Shown: in pieces, positions 44,321 to 53,700 of the stretch | Numbering within the stretch: the first letter of the stretch is position 1 | Layout of the letters: each line of letters begins with the position of its first letter | From: Paenibacillus sacheonensis | GTDB taxonomy: Bacteria; Bacillota; Bacilli; Paenibacillales; Paenibacillaceae | NCBI RefSeq assembly: GCF_009909195.1 | Contig: NZ_JAAAMU010000002.1 | Location: forward strand, 248,001-312,000 | Direction: 5' to 3' | Length of the DNA stretch: 64,000 bases | The notes under the pieces: model-generated | Seen by the model: the letters and a program-made list of their open reading frames with translations, nothing else | What the model was told of the DNA's origin: nothing | Database searches by the model: none | Program-made: the position numbers and the translations under genes

Positions 44321-45813
44321 AGCTGGTCATAGCCGATGACGAAAATTTAGTCCGGTACGCGATTCGCAGCATGGTCAGCGAGATGGACGCGGCATGGACG
44401 GTCGCGGGCGAAGCAACGAACGGCGAAGACTTGCTCGAGCTTCTCGTGGAACAGCAGCCGAACGTAGCCATCGTCGACATCCATATGCCGGGCCTGAACG
44501 GGCTGGAAGCGATCCGGCGGGGCAAGGTCTTGTCGCCGATGACGAAATGGTTGATCCTGACCGGATATTCCGATTTTCAGTATGCGCAGGAAGCCGTGAA
44601 GCTCGGCGCGTCGGAATATTTGCTCAAGCCGGTCAGTCCCGACGAGTTGGAACGAGCGCTCTATGCGACCTACAAGGATAGCAGAGAGATGCTCCTGCTT
44701 CACAACGAGCGGTTCGGCAGCAATTTAACGGCGCTGCTGCATGGTTTGATTGCGGTTCGTCAGGAGGATCGGGAAGGCGTATTCCACCAGGGCAGCTTCA
44801 TGGGGGCTGTCTTCGAGCAGGACCGGCCGGCGGGAGGACCGGCGCGTGCCGAGGCGCATGCCGCATTCTACCGGCAGTTGACGGCATGCACCGACAGGCA
44901 TCTGAACTGCGGCATCCATCTGGCGATCGTCACGCTGCCGGGAGGCGAGTTGGCCGCGGTCGGAGCATGGAACGTCAGCATCGGCTGCGAGGGGAGGCGG
45001 CAGGTTGCCGGCTTCTTCGAAGACGTGCTGCGGGAAGCCCGGAAAGCAAGCTCGCAGGAGGAATCGGTCACCGTGCTCGCAACGGGGGAATGCCGCGGAT
45101 TCAAGGAGCTTAATGCGCGGCTGGCGGGGCTGCAGCAGCTGCGCGAGCTGCGGTTCTTCTGCGGATTCGGCGGCGTGATCGAGTATGGCGGCCTGCAGTC
45201 TTTGGCGGGCAGGCAGGAGCTGCTGACCCTGGGCCGGAAGCTTACGGCAGCGTTCGAATATTTGCACGAGGGGCGGTATTTAAACTTTCAGAATACGGCC
45301 TTGGAGCTGGAGGCGGCTATCAAGAACTGGGAGCGAACGGCGACGGAAGGCGAGAGGCGTTCGTTGTTCCTGTACATCGGGCATGCCGCGCCGGGGATTC
45401 GGCTCTCCGATCGGAGCGGAGCGGATGCCGTCGCGCAGGAGCTTCGCTCGTACGGCGAGCGGATGCTGCGCCAGCTCCAATCGAAGGACATCGCGCAAAG
45501 CGACGCCGTCTCGCAGATGCTTCAATATATCGACCGCCATTATGCCGAGGAAGTCGCCATCGGTCAAATCGCCGATCTGCTGAATGTGACGCCCAGTTAT
45601 CTGAGCACGCTGTTTCATAAGAAGACCGGCATGACGTTCATGAAATACTTAACGCGGCTGCGGATGGGGAAGGCGGAGGAGCTGCTGCTCGGAACCCGCC
45701 TGTCGATCAAACAAATCGCCGAAGCGGTGGGGTACTTCAGTACGCGGCATTTCACGAAGCTGTTCACGGAGACGTTCGGGAAGTATCCGTCCGATTATCG
45801 AAAATCGGTCTAG
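44317..45813 (+). CDS. Response regulator with AraC HTH (YesN type)
   Basis: A 498-residue regulator. Receiver domain 1-125 has the phosphorylated Asp54 in VDIHMPG and the Lys in LLKP. A variable middle of about 250 residues lies between. The C-terminal AraC region (395-498) carries two HTH motifs, VAIGQIADLLNVTPSYLSTLFHKKTG and IKQIAEAVGYFSTRHFTKLFTETFGKYPSDYR. ATG 44317 overlaps the kinase stop. Partner of the YesM kinase; likely controls the sugar importer. Confidence 0.94.
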   Translation: MKLVIADDENLVRYAIRSMVSEMDAAWTVAGEATNGEDLLELLVEQQPNVAIVDIHMPGLNGLEAIRRGKVLSPMTKWLILTGYSDFQYAQEAVKLGASEYLLKPVSPDELERALYATYKDSREMLLLHNERFGSNLTALLHGLIAVRQEDREGVFHQGSFMGAVFEQDRPAGGPARAEAHAAFYRQLTACTDRHLNCGIHLAIVTLPGGELAAVGAWNVSIGCEGRRQVAGFFEDVLREARKASSQEESVTVLATGECRGFKELNARLAGLQQLRELRFFCGFGGVIEYGGLQSLAGRQELLTLGRKLTAAFEYLHEGRYLNFQNTALELEAAIKNWERTATEGERRSLFLYIGHAAPGIRLSDRSGADAVAQELRSYGERMLRQLQSKDIAQSDAVSQMLQYIDRHYAEEVAIGQIADLLNVTPSYLSTLFHKKTGMTFMKYLTRLRMGKAEELLLGTRLSIKQIAEAVGYFSTRHFTKLFTETFGKYPSDYRKSV

Positions 45814-45975
45814 GACAGTGGCAGCGAGTTCGCTAGAGCAAGAGGCGCGCCGGTTGCGATACATTGGCGGAAAAGCAGCGAATTCGGAGCAAGAACTGCA
45901 GTAGGTCCGGCATACACCCAGCGGAGCGGCAGCCGAACCGGCGCAAGAAGCGCTGCCTCATCGATCAAAGTTTAC

Positions 45976-46010
45976 GAAAAAGGGATGGAGCCGTTTCTCG
46001 GCTCCATCCC
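45976..46010 (-). terminator. Minus-strand terminator of the exonuclease gene
   Basis: GGGATGGAGCCG / TTTCT / CGGCTCCATCCC forms a perfect 12-base stem. On the minus strand it is followed by a T run (plus-strand A at 45977-45981). It lies downstream of the exonuclease stop. Confidence 0.85.
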
Positions 46011-46062
46011 TGTTCGGCGTTAGCGCGGCGATGCCGGTTTCCCGCGCCTTATTTTGGATCGC

Positions 46063-46890
46063 TTAATCGTCCTGCTGCGTCTGTGGCTGCGGGTCCGGCT
46101 TCGGTTCCGGCTGCGGTGCCGCCGGCTTCGGCTTACGCTGCGGCTTTGCCATTTCGGCCTCGAACACCGCTTCGAGCTCCGCCATTTTGCGCGCGTCGTC
46201 CGTCGCGATCTTGCCGGTCAGCACATGCTCCACGATGAGCGCCCACGTCGGCGTCACTTTCTGCGCGGCGATGATGCGGATCGCGTTCTTCACCAGCTTG
46301 CGCTCCTTGGCGTTGGAGAAGACGTCGACATAGCGTTGAATGCGGTCGAAGTTCAGGTGCGGGAACACCGCCCGGAAGATTTCCGCCGTCATTCTGGCGT
46401 CGTCGAGCGCCCGGTGGGCTTGATTGTCGTCGCCGCTGATTCCGAGCTCGGCGAGCGCGTTCTCCACGCTCACGTCGTTCGTGACGCCCTTGTGCTGAAT
46501 ATAGCCTTTCAGCAAGTCGTAATAGTCGACCTCCAGCCAATAGGCATCGTCCAAGCCGTGCATTCGCGTGTCGAAGACGATTCGTTTCATATCTTCGCCG
46601 CCCCATGTCACGATCAGCAGCTCTTCGCGCGGTCCGAGCCATGCCAGAAAATCGGCAATGACGGCCGGGAAGCCGGCCGCCGCATCGATGCCTTCCTGCG
46701 GGATGCCGGTTTTCTTCTGAATGAAGTCGTTCAGCTTGGCAAAATAGACCGGTTTGACGAGCGAGGTGAACTGGCCGGTCTGACGAAGCTCCGCATCCAG
46801 TCGGACCGCGCCGATCTCAATGACCTCCATCGGCAGGTCGCTGGCAAATTTTCTTCCGTTGAATTCGATATCGAGTATGATGTAGTCCAC
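46063..46890 (-). CDS. DEDDh 3'-5' exonuclease family protein (KapD-like)
   Basis: A 275-residue RNase T/DNA polymerase III epsilon-type exonuclease. ILDIEFN holds the first acidic pair, VTWGGEDMK the second, and HRALDDARMTAEI provides the His-Asp of the DEDDh site. A Pro/Gln/Lys-rich tail (about 245-275) with PKP and PQP repeats is probably disordered. Relatives include the sporulation inhibitor KapD. It is transcribed against the flanking operons. Substrate (RNA or DNA) is not shown by sequence. Confidence 0.9.
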   Translation of the reverse strand: MDYIILDIEFNGRKFASDLPMEVIEIGAVRLDAELRQTGQFTSLVKPVYFAKLNDFIQKKTGIPQEGIDAAAGFPAVIADFLAWLGPREELLIVTWGGEDMKRIVFDTRMHGLDDAYWLEVDYYDLLKGYIQHKGVTNDVSVENALAELGISGDDNQAHRALDDARMTAEIFRAVFPHLNFDRIQRYVDVFSNAKERKLVKNAIRIIAAQKVTPTWALIVEHVLTGKIATDDARKMAELEAVFEAEMAKPQRKPKPAAPQPEPKPDPQPQTQQDD

Positions 46891-46993
46891 GTTCGTTTCC
46901 TCCGCTCAATGATGTCGCTCTCCATTCTAACAGATAACCGCGAGCGTTGTCGCGGTGCAATATGCGGATCGCGTTCGGACGCAGAAGCGTCAT

Positions 46994-47023
46994 TGGATTT
47001 TGCCGACGGAATGATAGATAATG
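46994..47023 (+). promoter_or_regulatory. Possible promoter of the YcgR/YcgQ pair
   Basis: TTGGAT at 46994-46999 with GATAAT at 47018-47023 (18-base spacer). I saw no clear Zur box in this interval. Confidence 0.4.
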
Positions 47024-47066
47024 AGGGAAATAGAGAGACTAGGGGACTTTGTCTCGGAGGTATTTC

Positions 47067-47981
47067 GTGGTCACATTTTTACAGCTTAATACGATTTTTC
47101 TCAGTATGATCATGGAAGCGATCCCGTTCATACTTCTCGGCGTCATCGTCTCCGGACTGATACAGACGTTCCTGTCGGAGCGCTGGATCGCGCGCGTCAT
47201 GCCTCGCAACCGGTACGCGGCCTCGCTGCTCGGCTGCGGCGTCGGTTTGTTGTTCCCTGCCTGCGAATGCGGCATCGTGCCCATCACGCGGCGGCTCCTG
47301 AAGAAAGGCGTGCCGCTGCATGCCGGCATCGCGTTCATGCTGACCGGTCCGATCATTAATCCGATCGTGCTCTTCGCCACGTATATCGCGTTCGGCAACG
47401 ACTGGCATATGGTGCTCGTGCGCGGAGGAGCGGCGATCGTCGTCGCTTACGTAACGGCAATCATCCTGTCTTTCCTGTACCCGAAGCTGCCGATGCGGCT
47501 GCATGAGGATGCCATGCCGGAGATTGCCGCCGGCGCGGATGCGTCCATGACGGCCGTAAGCCGCATACCGATGCACCGCCGGTTGTACGACGTCATGCTG
47601 CATGCGATCGATGAATTTTTCTCGGTCGGCAAATATTTGGTGCTCGGTGCCTTCATCGCCGCTTCGATGCAGACGTTCATTCCGACGTCGTCGCTGATGA
47701 AGCTGGGCGGCAATCCCGTGACCGCTTCGCTCGTCATGATCGTGCTCGCGTTCGTCATGTCGCTCTGTTCGGAAGCGGACGCGTTCATCGCCTCGTCGTT
47801 TCGCAGCACGTTCTCGATCGGGGCGCTGTCGGCTTTTCTCGTCTTCGGTCCGATGATCGATATCAAGAATACGCTCATGCTGCTCGGCGTCTTCCGCGGC
47901 AGGTTCGTGCTCGTGCTGATCGGGCTCGTTGTCGCTAGCACGCTTGGCGTATCGCTGCTTGTGGGGAGGCTGTTCGGATGA
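47067..47981 (+). CDS. YcgR-like permease (DUF318/UPF0718)
   Basis: A 304-residue membrane protein with about eight helices. The family pattern EAIPFILLGVIVSGLIQ, a Cys-rich segment LFPACECGIVPI and a second-half copy EFFSVGKYLVLGAFI are visible. GTG 47067 is 6 bases after CGGAGG. It overlaps the His-rich YcgQ-like gene by 4 bases. In B. subtilis ycgQR is repressed by Zur, so a role in zinc supply is likely. Confidence 0.85.
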   Translation: MVTFLQLNTIFLSMIMEAIPFILLGVIVSGLIQTFLSERWIARVMPRNRYAASLLGCGVGLLFPACECGIVPITRRLLKKGVPLHAGIAFMLTGPIINPIVLFATYIAFGNDWHMVLVRGGAAIVVAYVTAIILSFLYPKLPMRLHEDAMPEIAAGADASMTAVSRIPMHRRLYDVMLHAIDEFFSVGKYLVLGAFIAASMQTFIPTSSLMKLGGNPVTASLVMIVLAFVMSLCSEADAFIASSFRSTFSIGALSAFLVFGPMIDIKNTLMLLGVFRGRFVLVLIGLVVASTLGVSLLVGRLFG

Positions 47982-49003
47982 TCCGACTGTATGTATTGGC
48001 CGGCTTCGGCTGTCTGTTCCTGATGATGAACTTGAACGGCAATTTGAACAAATACATCAACACCAAATACGCCTACTTGTCGGAAAGCGCGATCGTGCTG
48101 CTGGCCATCTTGTTCGTCTTCGAATTCGTGCGGCTGTACGCGAAGGAGAAGGAAGCAGCCAAGCGCAAGGCGGCACAGGCTGCGGCGGAGCGCATGAACG
48201 CCGAGGGCGGCGCGCATGGCGAACCTGAAGACGAGCTTGGCCATGCCCCGAATAACTCTCACGATCACGGTCATGAACATGGTCACCACCGCCATAACGG
48301 GCATGATCATCACGGCCATGATCATTATCACGATATAGCGGGCCACGGTCGCGAAGGACACAGCCATCACGGCCACTCCCATGAGCAGCCCGTCCGATGG
48401 AAAAGGTATCTCGGCTACGGGATCTTAATTTTCCCGCTGTTGACCGGATTTATCCTGCCCGTGCAAACGCTGGATTCCAGCTTCGTGAAGGCGAAAGGCT
48501 TCTCGTTTCCCGATTTCAACGTGTCGGCCGACAATCCGGGCTTCCACCAGTTTCTGAAGCCGGATACGAGCGTCTTCTACGGCAAGCAGGGCTACGCCAA
48601 GGTATCCAAGAAGGAACTAAGCGAATTCGAGTCGGCCAAGGACGTGCGGTTGACGGACGCCAATTTCCTGAAAGGGCTGGAGGCGCTCTACAATTATCCG
48701 GATGCGTTCCTCGGCCGGACGCTCAGCTTTGACGGATTTATTTATAAAGGCGAACAGGCGAAAGGCAACTCGTATTTCGTCTTCCGATTCGGATTTATCC
48801 ACTGCGTGGCCGATTCCGGCGTATTCGGGATGCTGGTGACGTTTCCGGAAGGACAATCGTTCGAGAATGATCAGTGGGTCCATGTGACCGGCAAGCTCGG
48901 CTCGGAATTCTACCAGCCGTTCAAGCAGACGCTTCCCGTGCTCGAGGTGAAGGAATGGACGGGCATTCCGAAGCCGAAGGATCCTTACGTCTATCGGGCT
49001 TGA
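47978..49003 (+). CDS. YcgQ-like protein (TIGR03943) with His-rich segment
   Basis: A 341-residue membrane-anchored protein. Two hydrophobic segments at about 5-20 and 38-55 precede a His/Asp/Gly tract (about 92-140) with more than 20 His, the likely metal-binding part. After another hydrophobic helix the C-terminal domain is soluble (YVHVTGKLG-like region). Translation is coupled to YcgR. The His tract resembles zinc chaperone or ZnuA loops. Confidence 0.87.
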   Translation: MIRLYVLAGFGCLFLMMNLNGNLNKYINTKYAYLSESAIVLLAILFVFEFVRLYAKEKEAAKRKAAQAAAERMNAEGGAHGEPEDELGHAPNNSHDHGHEHGHHRHNGHDHHGHDHYHDIAGHGREGHSHHGHSHEQPVRWKRYLGYGILIFPLLTGFILPVQTLDSSFVKAKGFSFPDFNVSADNPGFHQFLKPDTSVFYGKQGYAKVSKKELSEFESAKDVRLTDANFLKGLEALYNYPDAFLGRTLSFDGFIYKGEQAKGNSYFVFRFGFIHCVADSGVFGMLVTFPEGQSFENDQWVHVTGKLGSEFYQPFKQTLPVLEVKEWTGIPKPKDPYVYRA

Positions 49004-49026
49004 TCGTTCATGCTTCATCGCAGCAG

Positions 49027-49066
49027 AAAGGCGCAGTGCTCCTCGATCGGAGCGCTGCGCCTTTCT
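49027..49066 (+). terminator. Terminator between convergent genes
   Basis: AAAGGCGCAGTGCTCC / TCGATC / GGAGCGCTGCGCCTTT with a T-rich tail. Symmetric A/T ends suit both the YcgQ (plus) and DUF11 (minus) genes. Confidence 0.88.
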
Positions 49067-49088
49067 TGTGCGATTTTTCGCGCGAATG

Positions 49089-50768
49089 CTATTCTTCGTG
49101 AGACTCGATGCGAACCGTCGCTTCGTTGGAATACACGGAAGCGTCCGCATAGGCGGTATGAACCGCGAATCGGTAAGCGGCACGGACGCGGAAACGGATT
49201 CGATACTGATAAGGATGCAGATCCACCAGAAGTCGATAGGCGATGGTCGCCGTTTCATCCGGCGAAAGTATGCCGACCGGTATGCCGCTTTCTGCGTCGC
49301 CCGGCGTCAACCGCCCGTTTACGTACGCGCTGCCCGGTTCAAGCGAGGTTTCGTCAGGGACGAAATCGATCAGCGTGACGTCTGCGGGATAATTGCCGGT
49401 ATTCGTGATTCGCACCTCGGCGTAGAATGTTCCGCCGGCTTCGACGAGCTGCGGGTTAACGGCCAGGTGAACGGCAATAACGGGCAGGACGAGGCGTACC
49501 GTAACGGTATTCGTCGCGAGCGTATCGGTCACGGCCATGCCGTCGGGAAGCCGGAAGCCGTATTCAAGGACGGCTCGGTTGTCGATGGCGGGCTGAAGCG
49601 GCTGCAGGACGACGCGCGTCACGATGACGTCGAAGGTGAGCGTATACGTGATGCCGGGCGGAAGCGGACCGAGCGGGATCCCGTTAACCGGGTCGGCGCC
49701 GGGGAGGACGCGGCCGTTCAAAGCCGCGGTACCCTGCACGTAAGACGTGCCGTACGGAATCAAGTCTCTGGCGATGATGCTCGTCTCGAGCGAACCGGTA
49801 TTGGTAATCACGACGGCGTATTTCAACGTGTCGCCAATCGTGGCCAAACCGGGCTCGACGCTGATGATCGCGTCCAAGGCGGGACCCGACACGATGGCCG
49901 TAACGGCATTGGACTCCGCCGATTGTTCGAATTGGCCGTAATGGAACGCAAGCCTTGCACGGTTCGTCAGCCGCGTTTGGACCGGGACGTCAAGCACGAC
50001 GGCGTTGAATCGGATCTGCTTGACGGCTCCGGGCTCGATCGTGCCAAGCGGAATGCCGGTATTCGGCGACACGGAAGGATTGCGTATTCCGCCGATCGTC
50101 ACGCTTCCGGGGACGAAGCTCGTGCCCGCAGGCAGCGGATCGAGCAGCACGCACTGCCGGAGCGGCTCCGAACCTTCGTTGGATGCCGTAACGCTGTACG
50201 TGATCATATCCCCAACGTACGTAACCGCGCTCGAGACGCTTTTGACCAGACTGACCGCAAGCGCGGTCACGGGCACGGATACGACGTTGGACATGACCGA
50301 CCCGTTAATGACGCGATCATCCAAGGTCCTGAATTCATAGTCCGCGCGGGCTTGGTTCTCGATCCGCCCGGACGGAGGGACGACCGTCAGAATCAGCTGG
50401 AAAACGATCGTATAGAACGCGCCCGGATTCACCTCCCCAAGCGGAATGCCGGCACCCGGCGTGATGCCGGGCACGGGCGATCCGTTAACCAGCACGCTGT
50501 TCGCGACGAACGACGTACCGGGAGGCGGGCTGTCATATACGGTTACGTTCGCGGCCCGATTGCCGCTGTTGCTGACCGCGATGCGGAACGTTACGGGCAG
50601 CGACAGCCCGGCTTGCGCCATATCGGACGATTTGACGATCGCGATGCTCGGGCCGTTGATGACCGTATTGACGATATTGGAATACGAGAAGCTCGTCACC
50701 GTACCGGAATGGAAGGTGACGACGGACTGGTTGCGAATCGTCTGCGGCAGGCTTTCGCCCTCGATCAT
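49089..50768 (-). CDS. DUF11-repeat protein, downstream part of a split gene
   Basis: A 559-residue frame. Its first 45 residues (SLPQTIRNQSVVTFHSG onward) complete the DUF11 repeat left unfinished by the upstream frame. Four more DUF11 (TIGR01451) beta-sandwich repeats follow, each with a Lys/Val start, a D-x-x-P-x-G-T-S turn and an N-G-x-x-x-P-G loop, then a charged end IESHEE. The ATG overlaps the upstream stop (ATGA). No anchor or signal is seen. Either translational coupling, a frameshift mutation, or an assembly error splits the two frames. Confidence 0.8.
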   Translation of the reverse strand: MIEGESLPQTIRNQSVVTFHSGTVTSFSYSNIVNTVINGPSIAIVKSSDMAQAGLSLPVTFRIAVSNSGNRAANVTVYDSPPPGTSFVANSVLVNGSPVPGITPGAGIPLGEVNPGAFYTIVFQLILTVVPPSGRIENQARADYEFRTLDDRVINGSVMSNVVSVPVTALAVSLVKSVSSAVTYVGDMITYSVTASNEGSEPLRQCVLLDPLPAGTSFVPGSVTIGGIRNPSVSPNTGIPLGTIEPGAVKQIRFNAVVLDVPVQTRLTNRARLAFHYGQFEQSAESNAVTAIVSGPALDAIISVEPGLATIGDTLKYAVVITNTGSLETSIIARDLIPYGTSYVQGTAALNGRVLPGADPVNGIPLGPLPPGITYTLTFDVIVTRVVLQPLQPAIDNRAVLEYGFRLPDGMAVTDTLATNTVTVRLVLPVIAVHLAVNPQLVEAGGTFYAEVRITNTGNYPADVTLIDFVPDETSLEPGSAYVNGRLTPGDAESGIPVGILSPDETATIAYRLLVDLHPYQYRIRFRVRAAYRFAVHTAYADASVYSNEATVRIESHEE

Positions 50769-53700
50769 GACACGAGCACCTGGAATTGGACGATGGAGGA
50801 GGCGCCGGCGGCGATGGTTCCTACATTAATGCCGCTGTTCGGATTAGCCGTAGGCGCGGGAACGCCGTTTACGCTAACGCTGCCCGCGATGAAGGTGACG
50901 CCTGCCGGAACCGGATCGACGACGGTGACGCTATTGACTGGCGAGATGCCGTTGTTCGTAACGACGATGGTGTAGGTAATCGTATCGCCGCTGACGGCAT
51001 CGATCGCATCGGTCGACTTGACGGCCGTGACGTTCGGCGAAGAGACGGGAATGATGACCGTATTCGAAAGCACGGAACCGGTCAGCGTGCGCCCGTCAGG
51101 CGGCGAGAACGAGTAGGTGGCCGTCGCTTGGTTGGCCAGCTGCTGCGGCGACGGCAGCGCGTCGACCGTTACCTGCAGCGTGACGATGACATGGACCGTC
51201 GTGCCCGGCGGGACGCTGCCGACCAGGATGCCGGACGTCGGATCGGCGCCGGGCTGCGGCACGCCTCCGACGGTAACGCTGTTCGGCACGAACACGGCGC
51301 CGGTCGGCACGGTATCGAATATCGTGACGGTTGCCGCGATATTGCCGGTATTCGTGACGTCCAGCATGTAGGTGATCGTGTCGCCGACGGTGGCATTCGC
51401 CGTGCTTGCGCTCTTGAGCACCGCCAGAATCGGATTATACACGGGCGTCGTGACGGCATTGGATGAGCTCGTGCCCGAGAAAGCGCCGGACGTGAAGCTG
51501 ACCGTAGACGTATTGGTGATCAAGCCGCTGGCCGGGAGAGAGGCGATCGACACATCGAACGACACGGTGACGGATGCCCCCGGAGCAAGCGCGCCGAGCG
51601 CGATACCGGAGGCCGGGTTGTCGGCCGGCCGCGGGCTGCCGCCGACGAGGACGCTCCCCGGAACGAAGGACGTGCCTGCAGGCACGATATCCGAGAGCAC
51701 CGCGCTGTTCACCGTTGCGACGCTGACGTTCGTCACGAGGCTTACATACGTCACGACGTCGCCGATAACGGCATCCGTCGAAGTCGTGCTCTTGAAGACC
51801 GTAATGTTCGGCGAGCTGACCGGAACCGTGAGCGTGTTGGACAACGACGTGCCCGAGAATGACCGCGTGTCCGGCAGGGTATATAAATAATTGCCCGTTG
51901 CCTGGTTGACCAGCTGCTGCCCCGCGGGCAGCGTATTGATCAGATATTCGAACGTCGTCGTGATGCTGGCTCCGGCCGCGAGCGTGCCGATGCTGAACCC
52001 GACCGCCGGGTCGGCTCCGGCCTGCGGGCTGCCGCCGACCACGACGCTGTTCGGGATGAACGACGTTCCATCCGGCGTATTATCCAAGATGGTTACCGCG
52101 GCCGGATAATTCCCGCTGTTCGTCGCGACGACCGAGTAGACGATGCTGCCGCCGACGCTGGCGACGCTCGTCAGCGTCGTTTTCGCAAGCGTAATGACCG
52201 GCTGGTAGACCGGTGTCGTGACCGTGTTGGAGAAGGTGACGGCCGCGAAGACGCCGGACGTGAAGCTGACCGACGATCGGTTGCTGACCAAGCCGCCTTC
52301 CGGAACGGCGGTCACGGTAACGCTGAAGGTCACGGGCACCGTGTCCCCTGCAGGAATGGAGTTGAGCGAGAATCCCGCCGCCGGATTGGCGGCAGGCACG
52401 GCAACGCCATTGACCGTGACGCTGCCCGTCAGGAATGCCGTCCCTGGCGGAATCGGATCTGAGAAAATGACATTGTCGACGGGCGCGATGCCGCTGTTCG
52501 ATACGGCAATGTTGTACGTCAGCGTATCGCCGATTGTCAGCGCGGTGCTTGGCGTGCTCTTGACGACGCCGACATCCGGCGGAGATACCGGGAACGACAG
52601 CGTGTTCGAGAGCGACGAGCCGTTCAACGTGCGGCCGTCCGGAAGAATGTACACGAAAGCGGTCGTCGCCTGATTCGAGAGCTGCTGGCCGGCCGGAAGC
52701 GAATTGATGACGACGGAGAACGTTGCGGTCGTGGTTGAAGCCGGGTTGATTACGCCGAGCGGTATACCCGTAACGGGATCCGTGCCCGGCTGCGGCGCTC
52801 CGTTGACGATCACGCTGTTCGGCACGAAGGAGACGGATGGATCGATCGTATCGGTCAACGTATTGAATGCGGGATAGTTGCCGGTATTCGATACGGCGAT
52901 CGTGTACGTGACCGTATCGCCGACCGTAGCATTGGTCGTGCTGGCCGTTTTGACCGCGCTGATAACCGGCTGATAGACGGGAATGGATACGCCGTTCGAG
53001 AACGTGATGCCCGAGAAGGCGCCCGAGCTGAAGGTGACGGTCGCCTGATTCGTGATCGCTGCCGGCGTCGGAACGGATGTGACGATCAAGGAGAATGTGA
53101 CCGGCACGCTGCCCCCGCTCGGGATCGTGCCGACGTTGACGCCGAGCGCGGGATTGGCGCCCGGAATGACGACGCCGTTCAAGGTTACGCTGTCCGGCAC
53201 GAAAGCAGTGCCGGCGGGAATGCCGTCTAAGAAAACGGTATTCGTGACGGGCGCAATCCCGGTATTCGTGATGAGCACGTTATACGGGATGATGTCGCCG
53301 ATCGACACGGCGGTCGAAGTCGACGACTTGACGGCGCTGACATTCGGCGACGAGACCGGAATCGATAAGGTGTTGGACAGCTGCGTCCGCGTCAGCACCC
53401 TTCCGTCCGGCGGCGTAAACGTATAGGAGGCGGACGCCTGGTTCACGAGAAACTGAGGGTTCGGCAAGGAGTTGATGACGACGGAGAACATGACGAATAC
53501 GGTACTGTCCGGATTAACGGTTCCGACATTGATACCGCCGCCGGGAGTGGCGCCAGGCTGCGGAACGCCGCCGACGATGACGCTGTTCGGCACGAAGGCG
53601 GATGTCGGCGGCACCGTATCCGTCAGTATGACGGTTGCCGCGATATTGCCGGTATTGCTTACCGCGATCGTGAACGTCACGGTATCGCCGACGCTGGCGT

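Noticed and set aside
49068-50975. 635-codon plus-strand frame opposite the DUF11 genes
   Set aside because: Antisense shadow of the repeats: Arg/Asp-rich, no domain, no RBS, and it mirrors the repeat periodicity of the true strand.
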